Program-made: the position numbers and the translations under genes
Part shown: positions 45,759 through 54,477 of the stretch, piece by piece
Position numbering within the stretch: the first letter of the stretch is position 1
Layout: each line of letters opens with the position of its first letter
Notes under the pieces: model-generated
What the model was told of the DNA's origin: nothing
Database searches by the model: none
What the model saw: only the letters and a program-made list of their open reading frames with translations
Origin: JANQPX01 sp041398025
GTDB taxonomy: Bacteria > Pseudomonadota > Alphaproteobacteria > Geminicoccales > Geminicoccaceae
Reading direction: 5' to 3'
Length of the DNA stretch: 64,000 nt
NCBI GenBank assembly: GCA_041398025.1
Contig: JAWKVM010000003.1
Location: 1-64,000, forward strand

Positions 45759-48381
45759 ATGAGCGACATTGACCTGAAAGGTCTGAGGAACCCAGGAGGC
45801 GAACGGGATCCGAGGGGTCGCTGGCCGTTCAGATGGCGTGTGGCCGCCGCCCGCTTCGCGCGTGCCTTCGAAAGCATCTGGCCGGCGCTCTGGCCGCCGC
45901 TGGCCGTGCTCGGCCTGTTTCTGGTCATCAGCCTGTTCGGGCTCTGGCGCTCTCTTCCGGGCTGGCTGCACGGCCTCGGGCTGATCGGCTTCGCGCTCGC
46001 CTTCGTCATCGCGCTGTTCCGGGCGCGCAGCGCCGTCGCCTGGCCATCCCGCCATGCCGGCTCGAGCGCCTGGAGCGAGTCAACGACCTCACCCATCAGC
46101 CGCTGCGCTCCTCGACGACAAGCTTTCCATGGCCAGGACGACCGCTCCACCGCTCGCTCTGGCGGCGCCATCGCGAGCGCCTGATCACCATGGTCGGCGG
46201 GCTCGAGGTCGGCTGCACTTCAGCTCCGACCTGCCCAGGCGCGACCGCTGGGCGTTCGGTCGCGCTCGCCCTTCTCCTGATCGTCGCCGTGGTCGAGGCG
46301 GGCAGCATGGCGCCGAAAGCGTCTCGCCCGGGCGTTCGACCTGGCGCGTCCGGACCGCCGGGCGGCCGAGGCGATCAGCTGATCGTCTGATGACGCCGCC
46401 TGAGTATACCAGGCTCCCCGCCGAGCCGCTGGAAGGGCTTGCTGACCGGCCGTCGAGCGCGCTGATCGACACCACGCCGAGCATCGGCGTGCCCCGTAGC
46501 GGCGAGGTGCTGGCGCAGCTGCACCATGTCGACGGCCCGGTCGAGCGCTATGCGCTCGGCCGGCAGCCAGGCCCAGACAGACCAGACCCAAACGGACCGG
46601 GCCCAGGTAGACCGAGCATTGCCCTTCGGCGCGGTCGGCGGCGACAGCGCCGAGGCCGGGATGACCCTGGAGCGCCGGGCGAGAGCTCAGGGTCGGCGAC
46701 GAGAAAGGACGCGCTCGGCGTCTGGCAGATCGAAGGTGATCGAGGATCAGCCGCCGACCATCGCCTTTGGCGAGGCCGGCGGTGCAGCGCCGGGTGATGC
46801 GCTTCGCTCGTCGAGGCCCGCCGACGATTGGTCGCCAGCATCGCGCATCTGGTCGTCCCGGCCGTCCGGGAGGATGCCGAGCGCATCGAGCTGATCCAGC
46901 CGGCGGACGGGCGACCGAGCTCGACGACGCCTATCCTCGAGCCTGACGCCGCATCCCTGGTCGGCCTGCCGGTCGGTCCAGGCTCGGGCAGTCGACGCCA
47001 TCGAGCGGGCCGGGTTCAGCGAGGTGCTGCACCCAGTTCGTCCTGCCGACCCGCCTTCACCCATCCGGTGGCGCGCTGCATCGTCGAGCAGCGCCGTCTG
47101 CTCGCGGACCAGCCGGACCAGCGCGAGCGCGTCGCGGCCGCGATGAACTCGGCCTCGGCCTGGCCCGCGCTGAAGCGCTTCCAGAACGACACCTGTTCCA
47201 TGGCGCTGCGCTCGATGGCCTGAAGCTGATCAGCGAGGACGAGCTCGATCGACGACGTGCTGAAGAGCTGATGTAGGAGACGGCGCTGCATCTCGAGGAC
47301 GGCAGCCTGTCGCTCGCCGGGCGCGAGCTGCGCGGTGCAGGAGGCCCTGCGCAATGCGCTCGAGAACGATGCCAGCGACGCCGAGCTGCAGCGCTGCCTG
47401 ATGGACGAGCTGCGCCAGGCGCTGGACAATTATCTCGATGCGCTCGCCCAGCAGATGCAGCAGATGGTGACGGCCCATGCGGCGATGGATCCCGAGGCGA
47501 TGACCGTCGGCGCCAGGATCTGCAGGGAGATGCTGGATCGCATGCAGGACATGATCGAGACGGGTGCGCGCAGGCAGCCGCATGCGATGCTGGCGCAGAT
47601 GCAGGAGCTTTGGAGAACCTGCAGGTCGGCCAGCAGAGCAGCCAGATGCAGCAGGGCCAGCAGATGATGAACGATCTGCGGGAGATGATCCAGCGTCAGC
47701 AGGAGCTGCTGGACGAGACCTGCGGCCTGTCGCGCGAACAGCAGCAGCAGGGCGCCATGGACCGGCCGGGCGCCGAGCAGGGCCAGCGGGCGCAGCAGGG
47801 CCAGCAGGGGCAACAGCAGCAAGGTCAGCAGGGCCAGCAGCAGGGTGCCATGGGTGCGCCTCCAGCCCGGCCAGATGGGCCAGCCGGGACGGGGCCAGAG
47901 CGGCCGGATGGCGGGCGTCAGGAGGCCCTTCGCCGGGCGCTCGGCGACTGATGGAAAGCCTGGGCGAGAACGGCATTCCGATCCCGCGTGCACATGGGCG
48001 AGGCCGAGCTCTCCATGCGCCAGGCGCGCGACATCCGCCGGCGGCCAGCCGGGCGAGGCCCTCGTCCGCAGACCAACGCGCTCGACCAGCTGCGCCAGGG
48101 CGGCAGGCGATGATGCGGGAAATGCAGCAGATGATGGGCCAGAACCCCGGCGAGGAGCAGCAGGGCCAGGGGCAGCAGTTCGGCCAGGATCGACGGACCG
48201 CGATCCGCTCGGCCGGCCGATGTTCAATCGCGGCAGGCCGATCTGTTCGGCCCGGGTGCCCGACGATCTCGATCTCGGCAAGGCCCGCTCGATCATGGAG
48301 GAGCTGCACCGCCGCGCCAGCCAGCGCTCGCGATCGGCGGAAGAGCTCGATTATCTCGAACGCCTCCTCCGTCGCTTCTAG
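45759..48381 (+). pseudogene. DUF4175 (TIGR02302) membrane protein gene, fragmented by many frame changes
   Basis: About 2.6 kb that, read across all three frames, spells a DUF4175 protein. It starts with two membrane helices (MSDIDLKGLRNPGG..., WPALWPPLAVLGLFLVISLF), continues with RLERVNDLTHQPLR, SLWRRHRERL, LLLIVAVVEAG, TPPEYTRLPAEPL, DQPPTIAFGEAG, FTHPVARCIVEQRRLLADQP and EALRNALENDASDAELQ, and ends with a Gln-rich repeat region (47600-47900) and EELDYLERLLRRF. I count at least ten frame changes, most between 46040 and 47340. Either decayed or poorly sequenced. The family has a membrane role that is not known. Start ATG 45759 has GAAGGGA. Confidence 0.85.
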
Positions 48382-48424
48382 GGGCGGCGCCTGGGCCTGA
48401 CCCTGACGGAGACTTGGGGCGGTG

Positions 48425-49129
48425 ATGTTCACGATTGGCAAGCATCCGTCGCCCAATGCCGACAGGCGGCCCAGGGGATGCGCGGTCGACTGCCTGATTC
48501 TGCATTATACCGGGATGACGTCCGCGGATGCGGCGCTTGCGCGGCTCTGCGATCCCGAGGCCAAGGTCCGCGCGCATTACGTCATCGACGGCGACGGGCG
48601 GATCCTGCGGCTGGTGAGCGAAAGGAAGCGCGCCTGGCATGCGGGCGTCAGCTTCTGGCAGGGACGCGAGCGGCTGAACGACTGCTCGATCGGCATCGAG
48701 ATCGTCAATCCCGGCCATGAATGGGGCTACCAACCGTTCACCGAGGCGCAGTATCGCGCCCTGGAGTGGCTCTGTCCGGCGATCATGAAACGCTGGTCGA
48801 TCCGGCCGGAGCGGGTGCTCGCGCACAGCGACATCGCCCCGGATCGCAAGGAGGACCCGGGCGAGCTGTTCGACTGGCCGCGACTTGCGGCTTCAGGCAT
48901 CGGCATCTGGCCGGAAGACGGCGCGGGCACGCCGCGCTCGCTGGATCAGGCCCTGCACCAGCTCCACAAAATCGGCTACAGCCTGCCCGATCCTGGCGAC
49001 AGTCAGGCCTCGAGGCGCCGCCTCGTGGCGTTTCAGCGGCGGTTTCGGCCGGAGCGGGTCGACGGCGAGCTCGATCAGAAGACCCTGGCGCGGCTGGATG
49101 GCCTGCTCGCGCTGGACGCGACCTCGTGA
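48425..49129 (+). CDS. AmiD/AmpD-like N-acetylmuramoyl-L-alanine amidase
   Basis: A 234-residue protein: an Amidase_2 domain with zinc ligands in ILHYTGMTS, a second His in the RAWHAGVSFWQG block, and LAHSDIAPDRKEDPG, followed by a peptidoglycan-binding-1 domain (LDQALHQLHKIGY, LVAFQRRFRPERVDGELD). It removes the peptide from muropeptides. There is no signal peptide, so it may act on recycled fragments in the cytoplasm. It overlaps the next gene by four bases. GTG at 48422 is an alternative start. Confidence 0.92.
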   Translation: MFTIGKHPSPNADRRPRGCAVDCLILHYTGMTSADAALARLCDPEAKVRAHYVIDGDGRILRLVSERKRAWHAGVSFWQGRERLNDCSIGIEIVNPGHEWGYQPFTEAQYRALEWLCPAIMKRWSIRPERVLAHSDIAPDRKEDPGELFDWPRLAASGIGIWPEDGAGTPRSLDQALHQLHKIGYSLPDPGDSQASRRRLVAFQRRFRPERVDGELDQKTLARLDGLLALDATS

Positions 49130-49647
49130 CCACGCCGGTGATCGAGACCGAACGCCTGCGGCTCCGCGCCTGGCATGAAAGCGATTTTTCCGGCTATTGC
49201 GCGCATCGTTCCTGCGACAAGCGTCAGGCGTTCGTCGGCGGCGCGGTCTCCGCCGAGCGCGCCTGGGACGAGTTCTGCGCCATGATCGGCTTCTGGTCGC
49301 TTCGCGGCTACGGCACCTTCGCGGTCGCGGCGCGCCGGAGCGGCGAGGCGCTCGGCTATGCCGGCCTCTGGCATCCGCCCGACATCGACGAGCCCGAACT
49401 CTGCTGGTCCCTGTTTCCGGGCGCCGAAGGCCGGGGCTATGCCACCGAAGCCGCGGCGGCCGCCCGCGACTGGGCCTATGAGGCGCTGGGCCTGCCGCCC
49501 CTGATGAGCTTCATCCACCCGGACAATGCACCGTCGCAGGCGGTCGCCGCGCGGCTGGGCGCCGTCTTCGAGCGCCGCACCACGCTCCGCGGCGCCCCTC
49601 GTCTGGTGTTTCGTCATGTCGGTCCGGAGGCGGCCAGCCGGCCATGA
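49126..49647 (+). CDS. GNAT-family N-acetyltransferase (RimJ/RimL-like)
   Basis: A 173-residue acetyltransferase: TERLRLRAWHESDF at the N-terminus and the acetyl-CoA-binding loop LFPGAEGRGYATEAAAAARDW near residue 95 (consensus x-G-x-G-Y-A-T-E-A). The C-terminal ASQ-like block NAPSQAVAARLGAVFE matches the RimJ/RimL group. The acceptor could be an amino group of a protein, drug or metabolite. GTG start overlaps the amidase stop. Confidence 0.88.
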   Translation: MTTPVIETERLRLRAWHESDFSGYCAHRSCDKRQAFVGGAVSAERAWDEFCAMIGFWSLRGYGTFAVAARRSGEALGYAGLWHPPDIDEPELCWSLFPGAEGRGYATEAAAAARDWAYEALGLPPLMSFIHPDNAPSQAVAARLGAVFERRTTLRGAPRLVFRHVGPEAASRP

Positions 49648-49768
49648 CGCCGGCTTGGCCCGACGCCGGGAGCAGCTACCGCCCGCTCGCCCTGCAGACC
49701 TTCCCCGCAAGTCGCCTTCTGCACGGCGTTAACGATAGTTAAACTCGGCTGCGCGAGCCTGCGCATCT

Positions 49769-49845
49769 GGTCCATGCGATCCTGGGAGTCCGCCCGCCCG
49801 CAGCCATTGACGGCGGGGCTCGGATTCCCAGGGTCGCATGGACCA
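49769..49845. repeat. Palindromic repeat family A, copy 7
   Basis: GGTCCATGCGATCCTGGGAG and ATTCCCAGGGTCGCATGGACC are the two arms. Outer GTTAACGATAGTTAAAC on the left and GGTTAGGAAAAGGTTAAAG on the right fit the extended unit. No other feature is visible in 49860-50080. Confidence 0.8.
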
Positions 49846-50080
49846 TGAGCGAGAATGGCGGGGCGGGGTTAGGAAAAGGTTAAAGCCCAGCCAATGGACA
49901 GATGACCGCCTCGAACGCTCGAACATCACAGGCTCATCATAGCGTTTTCGCCTTGAAATGACCGATGGACGAAGGCTGAAATCGGTGTGGCGCGGCCGCA
50001 TAGTCGAACCGAGAACAACAAGGACGCCCTTTTTCCAGCGTTAACGCTTTCTCAACGCTTTCCTGTCAGGTTTGCATCGT

Positions 50081-50159
50081 GGTCCATGTGATCCTGGGAA
50101 TCCGCCCGCCCGCCGAAACAGGTGGGGCCAGGCTCGGACTCCCGGAGTCTCGTGGACCG
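50081..50159. repeat. Palindromic repeat family A, copy 8
   Basis: GGTCCATGTGATCCTGGGAA on the left and GGACTCCCGGAGTCTCGTGGACC on the right (more diverged). It lies 240 bases after copy 7. The stretch 50170-50440 has no supported gene. Confidence 0.75.
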
Positions 50160-50442
50160 TGAGCGAGGATAGCGGGGAGGGGGGGTGAGAAAAGGTTCCT
50201 CCTCTAGTGGGCCAATGGGGTGATCGGGCTGCGCCGAACGGCGCGCAGACGGTGCATCGGGCGGGTTTGCCACCACGGCGGTTGGTCGCCGCATCAATGA
50301 CGTGAGGATCGACGGTGGTTGCGCATGGGAGGTGGCGGTCTCGGGCGGGGGCAGAGGGAGGCAGGTGTTGGAGAGGGCGATGTTGGGCGGCTTCACGCCC
50401 GGCATGTCGTCGACGCCGGCCAGAATCGCCATTCGTTCCGGC

Positions 50443-50471
50443 TTGATTCCAAGTCCATGAAGGGCGACATT
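50443..50471 (+). promoter_or_regulatory. Probable promoter of rnpB
   Basis: TTGATT (50443-50448), 17-base spacer, GACATT (50466-50471), ending 6 bases before the 5' end of the RNA inferred from pairing. Moderate match to housekeeping consensus, with ideal spacing. Confidence 0.6.
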
Positions 50472-50477
50472 CGCCCT

Positions 50478-50892
<415 letters not shown>

Positions 50893-50929
50893 ACGTTTCT
50901 CTTTATTAAGATGTGCTTGATGGTAGAGA

Positions 50930-50944
50930 GAACATAACAAGAAC
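50930..50944. promoter_or_regulatory. LexA-type SOS box (GAAC-N7-GAAC)
   Basis: GAACATAACAAGAAC is an exact match to the alphaproteobacterial LexA consensus GTTC-N7-GTTC on the opposite strand. It lies in the A+T-rich leader between rnpB and rsmH, 365 bases before rsmH, and about 325 bases before the second box. Confidence 0.55.
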
Positions 50945-51135
50945 AAAGTCAAAAACCTCGTCTATTCAGACGATCCCAGTATCCTTGATCCTCGCCCGAA
51001 GGCCGCAGAGATCCTCGATTCGTGGCAATTTATGATATTTTAACAAGCGTTTTCAATTGCTTATATAGTTTTCCTCAAATGGGGCCTTGACTGGAAATTT
51101 GCGTAACTTTAGGGTGAATTTCGAGCTGATCCTAG

Positions 51136-51155
51136 TTGATCTCCCTCAAGATCAA
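51136..51155. promoter_or_regulatory. FNR/CRP-like palindrome
   Basis: TTGATCTCCCTCAAGATCAA: TTGAT-N4-CTCAA (51136-51149) matches the FNR/FixK box TTGAT-N4-ATCAA at nine of ten positions, and a second half-site ATCAA follows at 51151-51155. TTGATCT and AGATCAA also form a perfect 7-bp inverted repeat. A weak promoter-like pair (TTGACT at 51087, TAGGGT at 51110) lies upstream. Confidence 0.4.
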
Positions 51156-51267
51156 GTCAGAAATCGGCGTGCGGCGGCTGGCCTGGGCGTTATGGCGGAA
51201 TTCGTGATGATTTATTTGCCTGTCATCAATAGAAATCGTCAGCTTCCAAGACCACATCCGGCGGTTT

Positions 51268-51282
51268 GTTCCTTGAATGTTC
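51268..51282. promoter_or_regulatory. LexA-type SOS box (GTTC-N7-GTTC) directly before rsmH
   Basis: GTTCCTTGAATGTTC, an exact match to the alphaproteobacterial SOS consensus, ends 28 bases before the rsmH start. A bound repressor there would sit between promoter and ribosome site of the dcw cluster. With the box at 50930 it makes two exact matches in one 418-base gap. Confidence 0.6.
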
Positions 51283-51310
51283 CCTGCCTTCGTCGGGGAG
51301 GATTGAGCGC

Positions 51311-52298
51311 GTGACCGGCCTCGACCATGCCGCTGTCCGCGATGCGCAGGCCGCGCATATGCCCGTCATGCTGGACGAGGTGCTGGCCGCACTCGCGGTG
51401 CGCGCGGACGGCGACTATCTCGACGGCACGTTTGGCGGCGGCGGCTACAGCGGGCCATTCTCGAGGTGCCGCCGAAGCGTCTGATCGCTCTCGATCGCGA
51501 TCCACCGCCGTGGCGGCGGCGCGCGCGGAACGGACGCTGGCCGAGGAGTGTTCCAGCTTCACCATGCTGGAAGGGCGGTTCAGCGACATGGCCGAACATC
51601 TGGCCGAGATCGAGATCGATCAGCTCGACGGCATCGTTCTCGACATCGGCGTCTCCTCGCAACAGATCGATGATCCTGGGCGCGGCTTTTCCTTCGCCGC
51701 CGACGGGCCGCTCGACATGCGCATGGAGGCGGACGGCGAGAGCGCCGCCGACGTGGTCAACCACGCGGACGAGCAGGCGCTCGCCTCGATCATCTATCGC
51801 TATGGCGAGGAGCGTGCGAGCCGGCGGATCGCGAAGGCGATCGTCGAGCGCCGCGGCCAGGCGCCGATCACGCGCACCGGTGAGCTCGCCTCGATCGTCG
51901 CCGGCGTGCTCGGGCGCCACGGCAAGATCGATCCGGCGACGCGCACGTTCCAGGCGCTGCGCATCTACGTCAATGACGAGCTCGGCGAGCTCGAGCGGGC
52001 GCTCGCCGCGGCCGAGCGGCTGCTGCGTCCCGGCGGCCGCCTGGTGGTGGTGGCGTTCCATTCGCTCGAAGACCGGATCGTCAAGCAGTTCCTGACCGCG
52101 CGCAGCGGACGCGTGACCAACCCGTCCCGCCATCTGCCGGGCATGCCAACCGCCGAGGCCGTGCCTCCGACCTTCCGGCCGCTCACCAGGCGCCCCGTCA
52201 CGCCGAGCGACGCCGAAGTCAGAAAAAACCCGCGTGCCCGCTCCGCGCGTCTGCGCGCCGCGGAACGACTGCCCATCGAAGGACATCCGTCATGTTGA
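51311..52298 (+). pseudogene. rsmH: 16S rRNA (cytosine1402-N4)-methyltransferase, with two 1-base deletions
   Basis: First gene of the dcw cluster; methylates C1402 of 16S rRNA. The N-terminal piece HMPVMLDEVLAALAVRADGDYL with the AdoMet loop DGTFGGGGYS ends abruptly near 51450. The family sequence goes on in a second frame (RAILEVPPKRLIALDRDP) and a third (TAVAAARAERTLAEECSSF onward, to the end). One base is missing at about 51451 (AGC-GGG for AGCCGGG) and one at about 51507 (GATCC-ACC for GATCCCACC). The remaining 230 residues are intact. An assembly error is more likely than loss. GTG 51311 follows GGGGAGG. Confidence 0.88.
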
Positions 52299-52633
52299 AG
52301 CTCGGTCTCGTCAGCCTGACCATCGCCATTCTGGCGGCCTGCGGTGTCTACGGGCTGAAGAACCGCGTGCAGCTTCAGGAAAGGGAGCTTCATGCGGTGG
52401 AGCGGAGGATCGACGAGGAAAAGATCCAGATCAAGCGCCTCAAGGCGGAATGGGCGACGCTGGCCCATCCGGAGCGCCTGGCGCGCCTGTCAGCTCAGCA
52501 TCTCAGCCTGAAGCCCGCCGAGCCGCGCCAGATCATGGCGATTTCCGACATCCCGCTGCGCGAGCAGGAGGGCGTGCCCGGGCCGGCGCTGGTGAGCGCG
52601 CTTTCCTCTTCGGCCGCTTCCCTTCGGCAATGA
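52292..52633 (+). CDS. ftsL: Cell division protein FtsL
   Basis: A 113-residue small bitopic divisome protein: one N-terminal membrane helix (GLVSLTIAILAACGVYGL) followed by a coiled coil (QERELHAVERRIDEEKIQIKRL) and the conserved H-P-E-R-L block ALAHPERLARLS-like in 'LAHPERLARLSAQH'. Joins FtsQB/FtsWI activation at the septum. It overlaps rsmH by 7 bases and ftsI by 4. Confidence 0.9.
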   Translation: MLKLGLVSLTIAILAACGVYGLKNRVQLQERELHAVERRIDEEKIQIKRLKAEWATLAHPERLARLSAQHLSLKPAEPRQIMAISDIPLREQEGVPGPALVSALSSSAASLRQ

Positions 52634-54477
52634 GCGGCGCGCCTGATCATAGGGGGGCTCGACGCGGAGCGAAGACCAAGATCTCCGGCGCTGCCCTCGA
52701 AGTGCGTCAGGCGCGCGCGCGGCTGCGCCTGCTCGCGGTGCTGGGCGTGCTCGGCTTCGTCGCCCTCGGTGCCAGGATGACCGATCTCGCCGTGATGTCG
52801 CCGAGCCTGCCGGTGAAGGTGCTGCACATCACCAAGCCGGAGGAGAACCAGACCCGGCGCGCCGACATCGTCGACCGCAAGGGCCGGCTGATCGCCACGG
52901 ACTATCCGAAGACCTCGGTCTATGCCGATCCCAAGCTGGTGATCGACCCCGAGCAGACGGCAGAGGCTCTGGCCACGGTGCTCACCGATCTCGACGCCGG
53001 CCAGCTCGGCGCGCGCCTGGCGCAGCGAAACTCGCGCTTCGTCTGGGTGCAGCGCCATATCGGGGACGACCAGCAGCACGAGATCATGCGCCTCGGCCTG
53101 CCGGGGGTGCAGTTCCGCACGGAATATCACCGGATCTACCCGCAGCGCGCGCTGACCTCGCACATGATCGGCTATGTCGGCATCGACAATCAGGGCCTCG
53201 CCGGCATCGAGCGCAGCTTCAACAGGCGCCTGACCGAAGGGCTCTATGACGGGCCGCTCGCGCTCACCCTCGATCTCGGCGTGCAGGCGGTGGTGCGCGA
53301 CGAGCTCGCGAAGGCGGTCGAGCGCTTCCAGGCGAAGGGCGGCAATGCGCTGGTGCTGGAGGCCGCGACCGGCGCCCTCTTGGCCGCGGTCAGCCTGCCG
53401 GATTTCGATCCCAACCATTATCAGCAGGCGGACGAGATCGCGCGCTTCAACCGCAACACCCAGGGCAGCTACGAGCTCGGCTCGCTGTTCAAGGTGCTGA
53501 CCGCGGGCATGGCGCTGGATTCGGGCGCGGTGCGCATCACCGATCAGTTCGACGCGGCCAAGCCGCTCAAGATGAACCGTTACCGGATCGGCGATTTCCA
53601 TGCCAAGAAGCGCCGTCTCAGCATGCCCGAGGTGATCGCGTTCTCCTCCAATATCGGGGCCGCGAAGATGGCGCTGGCGACCGGCACGGAGACCCAGCAG
53701 GCGTATTTCAGGCGTTTCGGCCTGCTCGATCGCCATCCGATCCAGCTTGCCGAGGTGTCGACGCCGCAGCGTCCCTCGGTCTGGCGCGAGATCAACACGG
53801 TGACCGCCTCCTACGGCCATGGCATCGCGGTGTCGCCGCTGCAGGCGATCGATGCGGTCGCGGCCGCGGTCTGCGGCGGGCCGCGCCGGCCGGCTTATCT
53901 CGTGCAGGAGGCGGGCGTGAAGGCGCCGCTCAAGCCGGCGGCGGTCGATCAGGACACGGCAGCCAAGCTGCGCTGGCTGATGTGGCTGGTGGTCGCCGAG
54001 GGCAGCGGCAGCAACGGCAAGGTGCCGGGCTACCTGATCGGCGGCAAGACCGGCAGCGCCGACAAGGCGGGGCCGAAGGGCTATGGCGACCGGCGGCTCT
54101 TGTCGTCCTTCCTCGGCGTGTTTCCGATCGAGGACCCGCGCTATCTGGTACTGGTCACCCTCGACGAGCCCAAGGGCGACGAGGCGACCTACGATCAGGC
54201 CCATGGCGGCTGGACCGCGGCGCCGACCGTCGCGGCGATCATCAGCCGGAGCGGCCCGATCCTCGGCCTGCCGCCGACCGATGTCGCGGCCGAGGGCTGG
54301 TTTCGCGACCGGCTGGTGGTGGGCGAGGCCTTCAACGGCCGCTTGAAGAAGACCGAGCCGAGCTTTGCTGCGATCAGCAATAACGGCTGGAGCGACGGAG
54401 GATCACTGCAGCCGGCCATGCTCTCTCCAGGAGGAGGCCAGGGATGCGGCTGCGCGAGCTGCTCGACCCAGGGATAG
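52630..54477 (+). CDS. ftsI: Septal peptidoglycan transpeptidase FtsI (PBP3)
   Basis: Class B penicillin-binding protein, 615 residues from ATG 52630. It has a membrane anchor (RLLAVLGVLGFVALGARM) and a non-catalytic domain from RADIVDRKGRLIATD. The transpeptidase has the three active-site motifs intact: SLFK (GSLFKVLTAG), SSN (FSSNIGAAK) and KTG (GGKTGSADK). It ends with a short Gly/Cys-rich tail (GGGQGCGCASC) created by overlap with the first 34 bases of murE, which is unusual and may mean the true stop is later or that an indel is present. Confidence 0.93.
   Translation: MSGAPDHRGARRGAKTKISGAALEVRQARARLRLLAVLGVLGFVALGARMTDLAVMSPSLPVKVLHITKPEENQTRRADIVDRKGRLIATDYPKTSVYADPKLVIDPEQTAEALATVLTDLDAGQLGARLAQRNSRFVWVQRHIGDDQQHEIMRLGLPGVQFRTEYHRIYPQRALTSHMIGYVGIDNQGLAGIERSFNRRLTEGLYDGPLALTLDLGVQAVVRDELAKAVERFQAKGGNALVLEAATGALLAAVSLPDFDPNHYQQADEIARFNRNTQGSYELGSLFKVLTAGMALDSGAVRITDQFDAAKPLKMNRYRIGDFHAKKRRLSMPEVIAFSSNIGAAKMALATGTETQQAYFRRFGLLDRHPIQLAEVSTPQRPSVWREINTVTASYGHGIAVSPLQAIDAVAAAVCGGPRRPAYLVQEAGVKAPLKPAAVDQDTAAKLRWLMWLVVAEGSGSNGKVPGYLIGGKTGSADKAGPKGYGDRRLLSSFLGVFPIEDPRYLVLVTLDEPKGDEATYDQAHGGWTAAPTVAAIISRSGPILGLPPTDVAAEGWFRDRLVVGEAFNGRLKKTEPSFAAISNNGWSDGGSLQPAMLSPGGGQGCGCASCSTQG

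Noticed and set aside
46096..48296. Long leftward reading frames on the strand opposite the DUF4175 region
   Set aside because: They are low-complexity Arg/Ala/Pro-rich shadows of a G+C-rich gene on the plus strand; no protein-family sequence is visible in them.
50461..50476. AGGGCG-ACATT-CGCCCT hairpin before rnpB as a terminator
   Set aside because: It overlaps the likely -10 region of rnpB and has no T-run; more likely incidental to the promoter.
51087..51310. Possible mraZ or small SOS-induced division inhibitor before rsmH
   Set aside because: The small frame there (75 codons) lacks the MraZ AbrB-like sequence and has no membrane segment or good ribosome site, so no gene is called.
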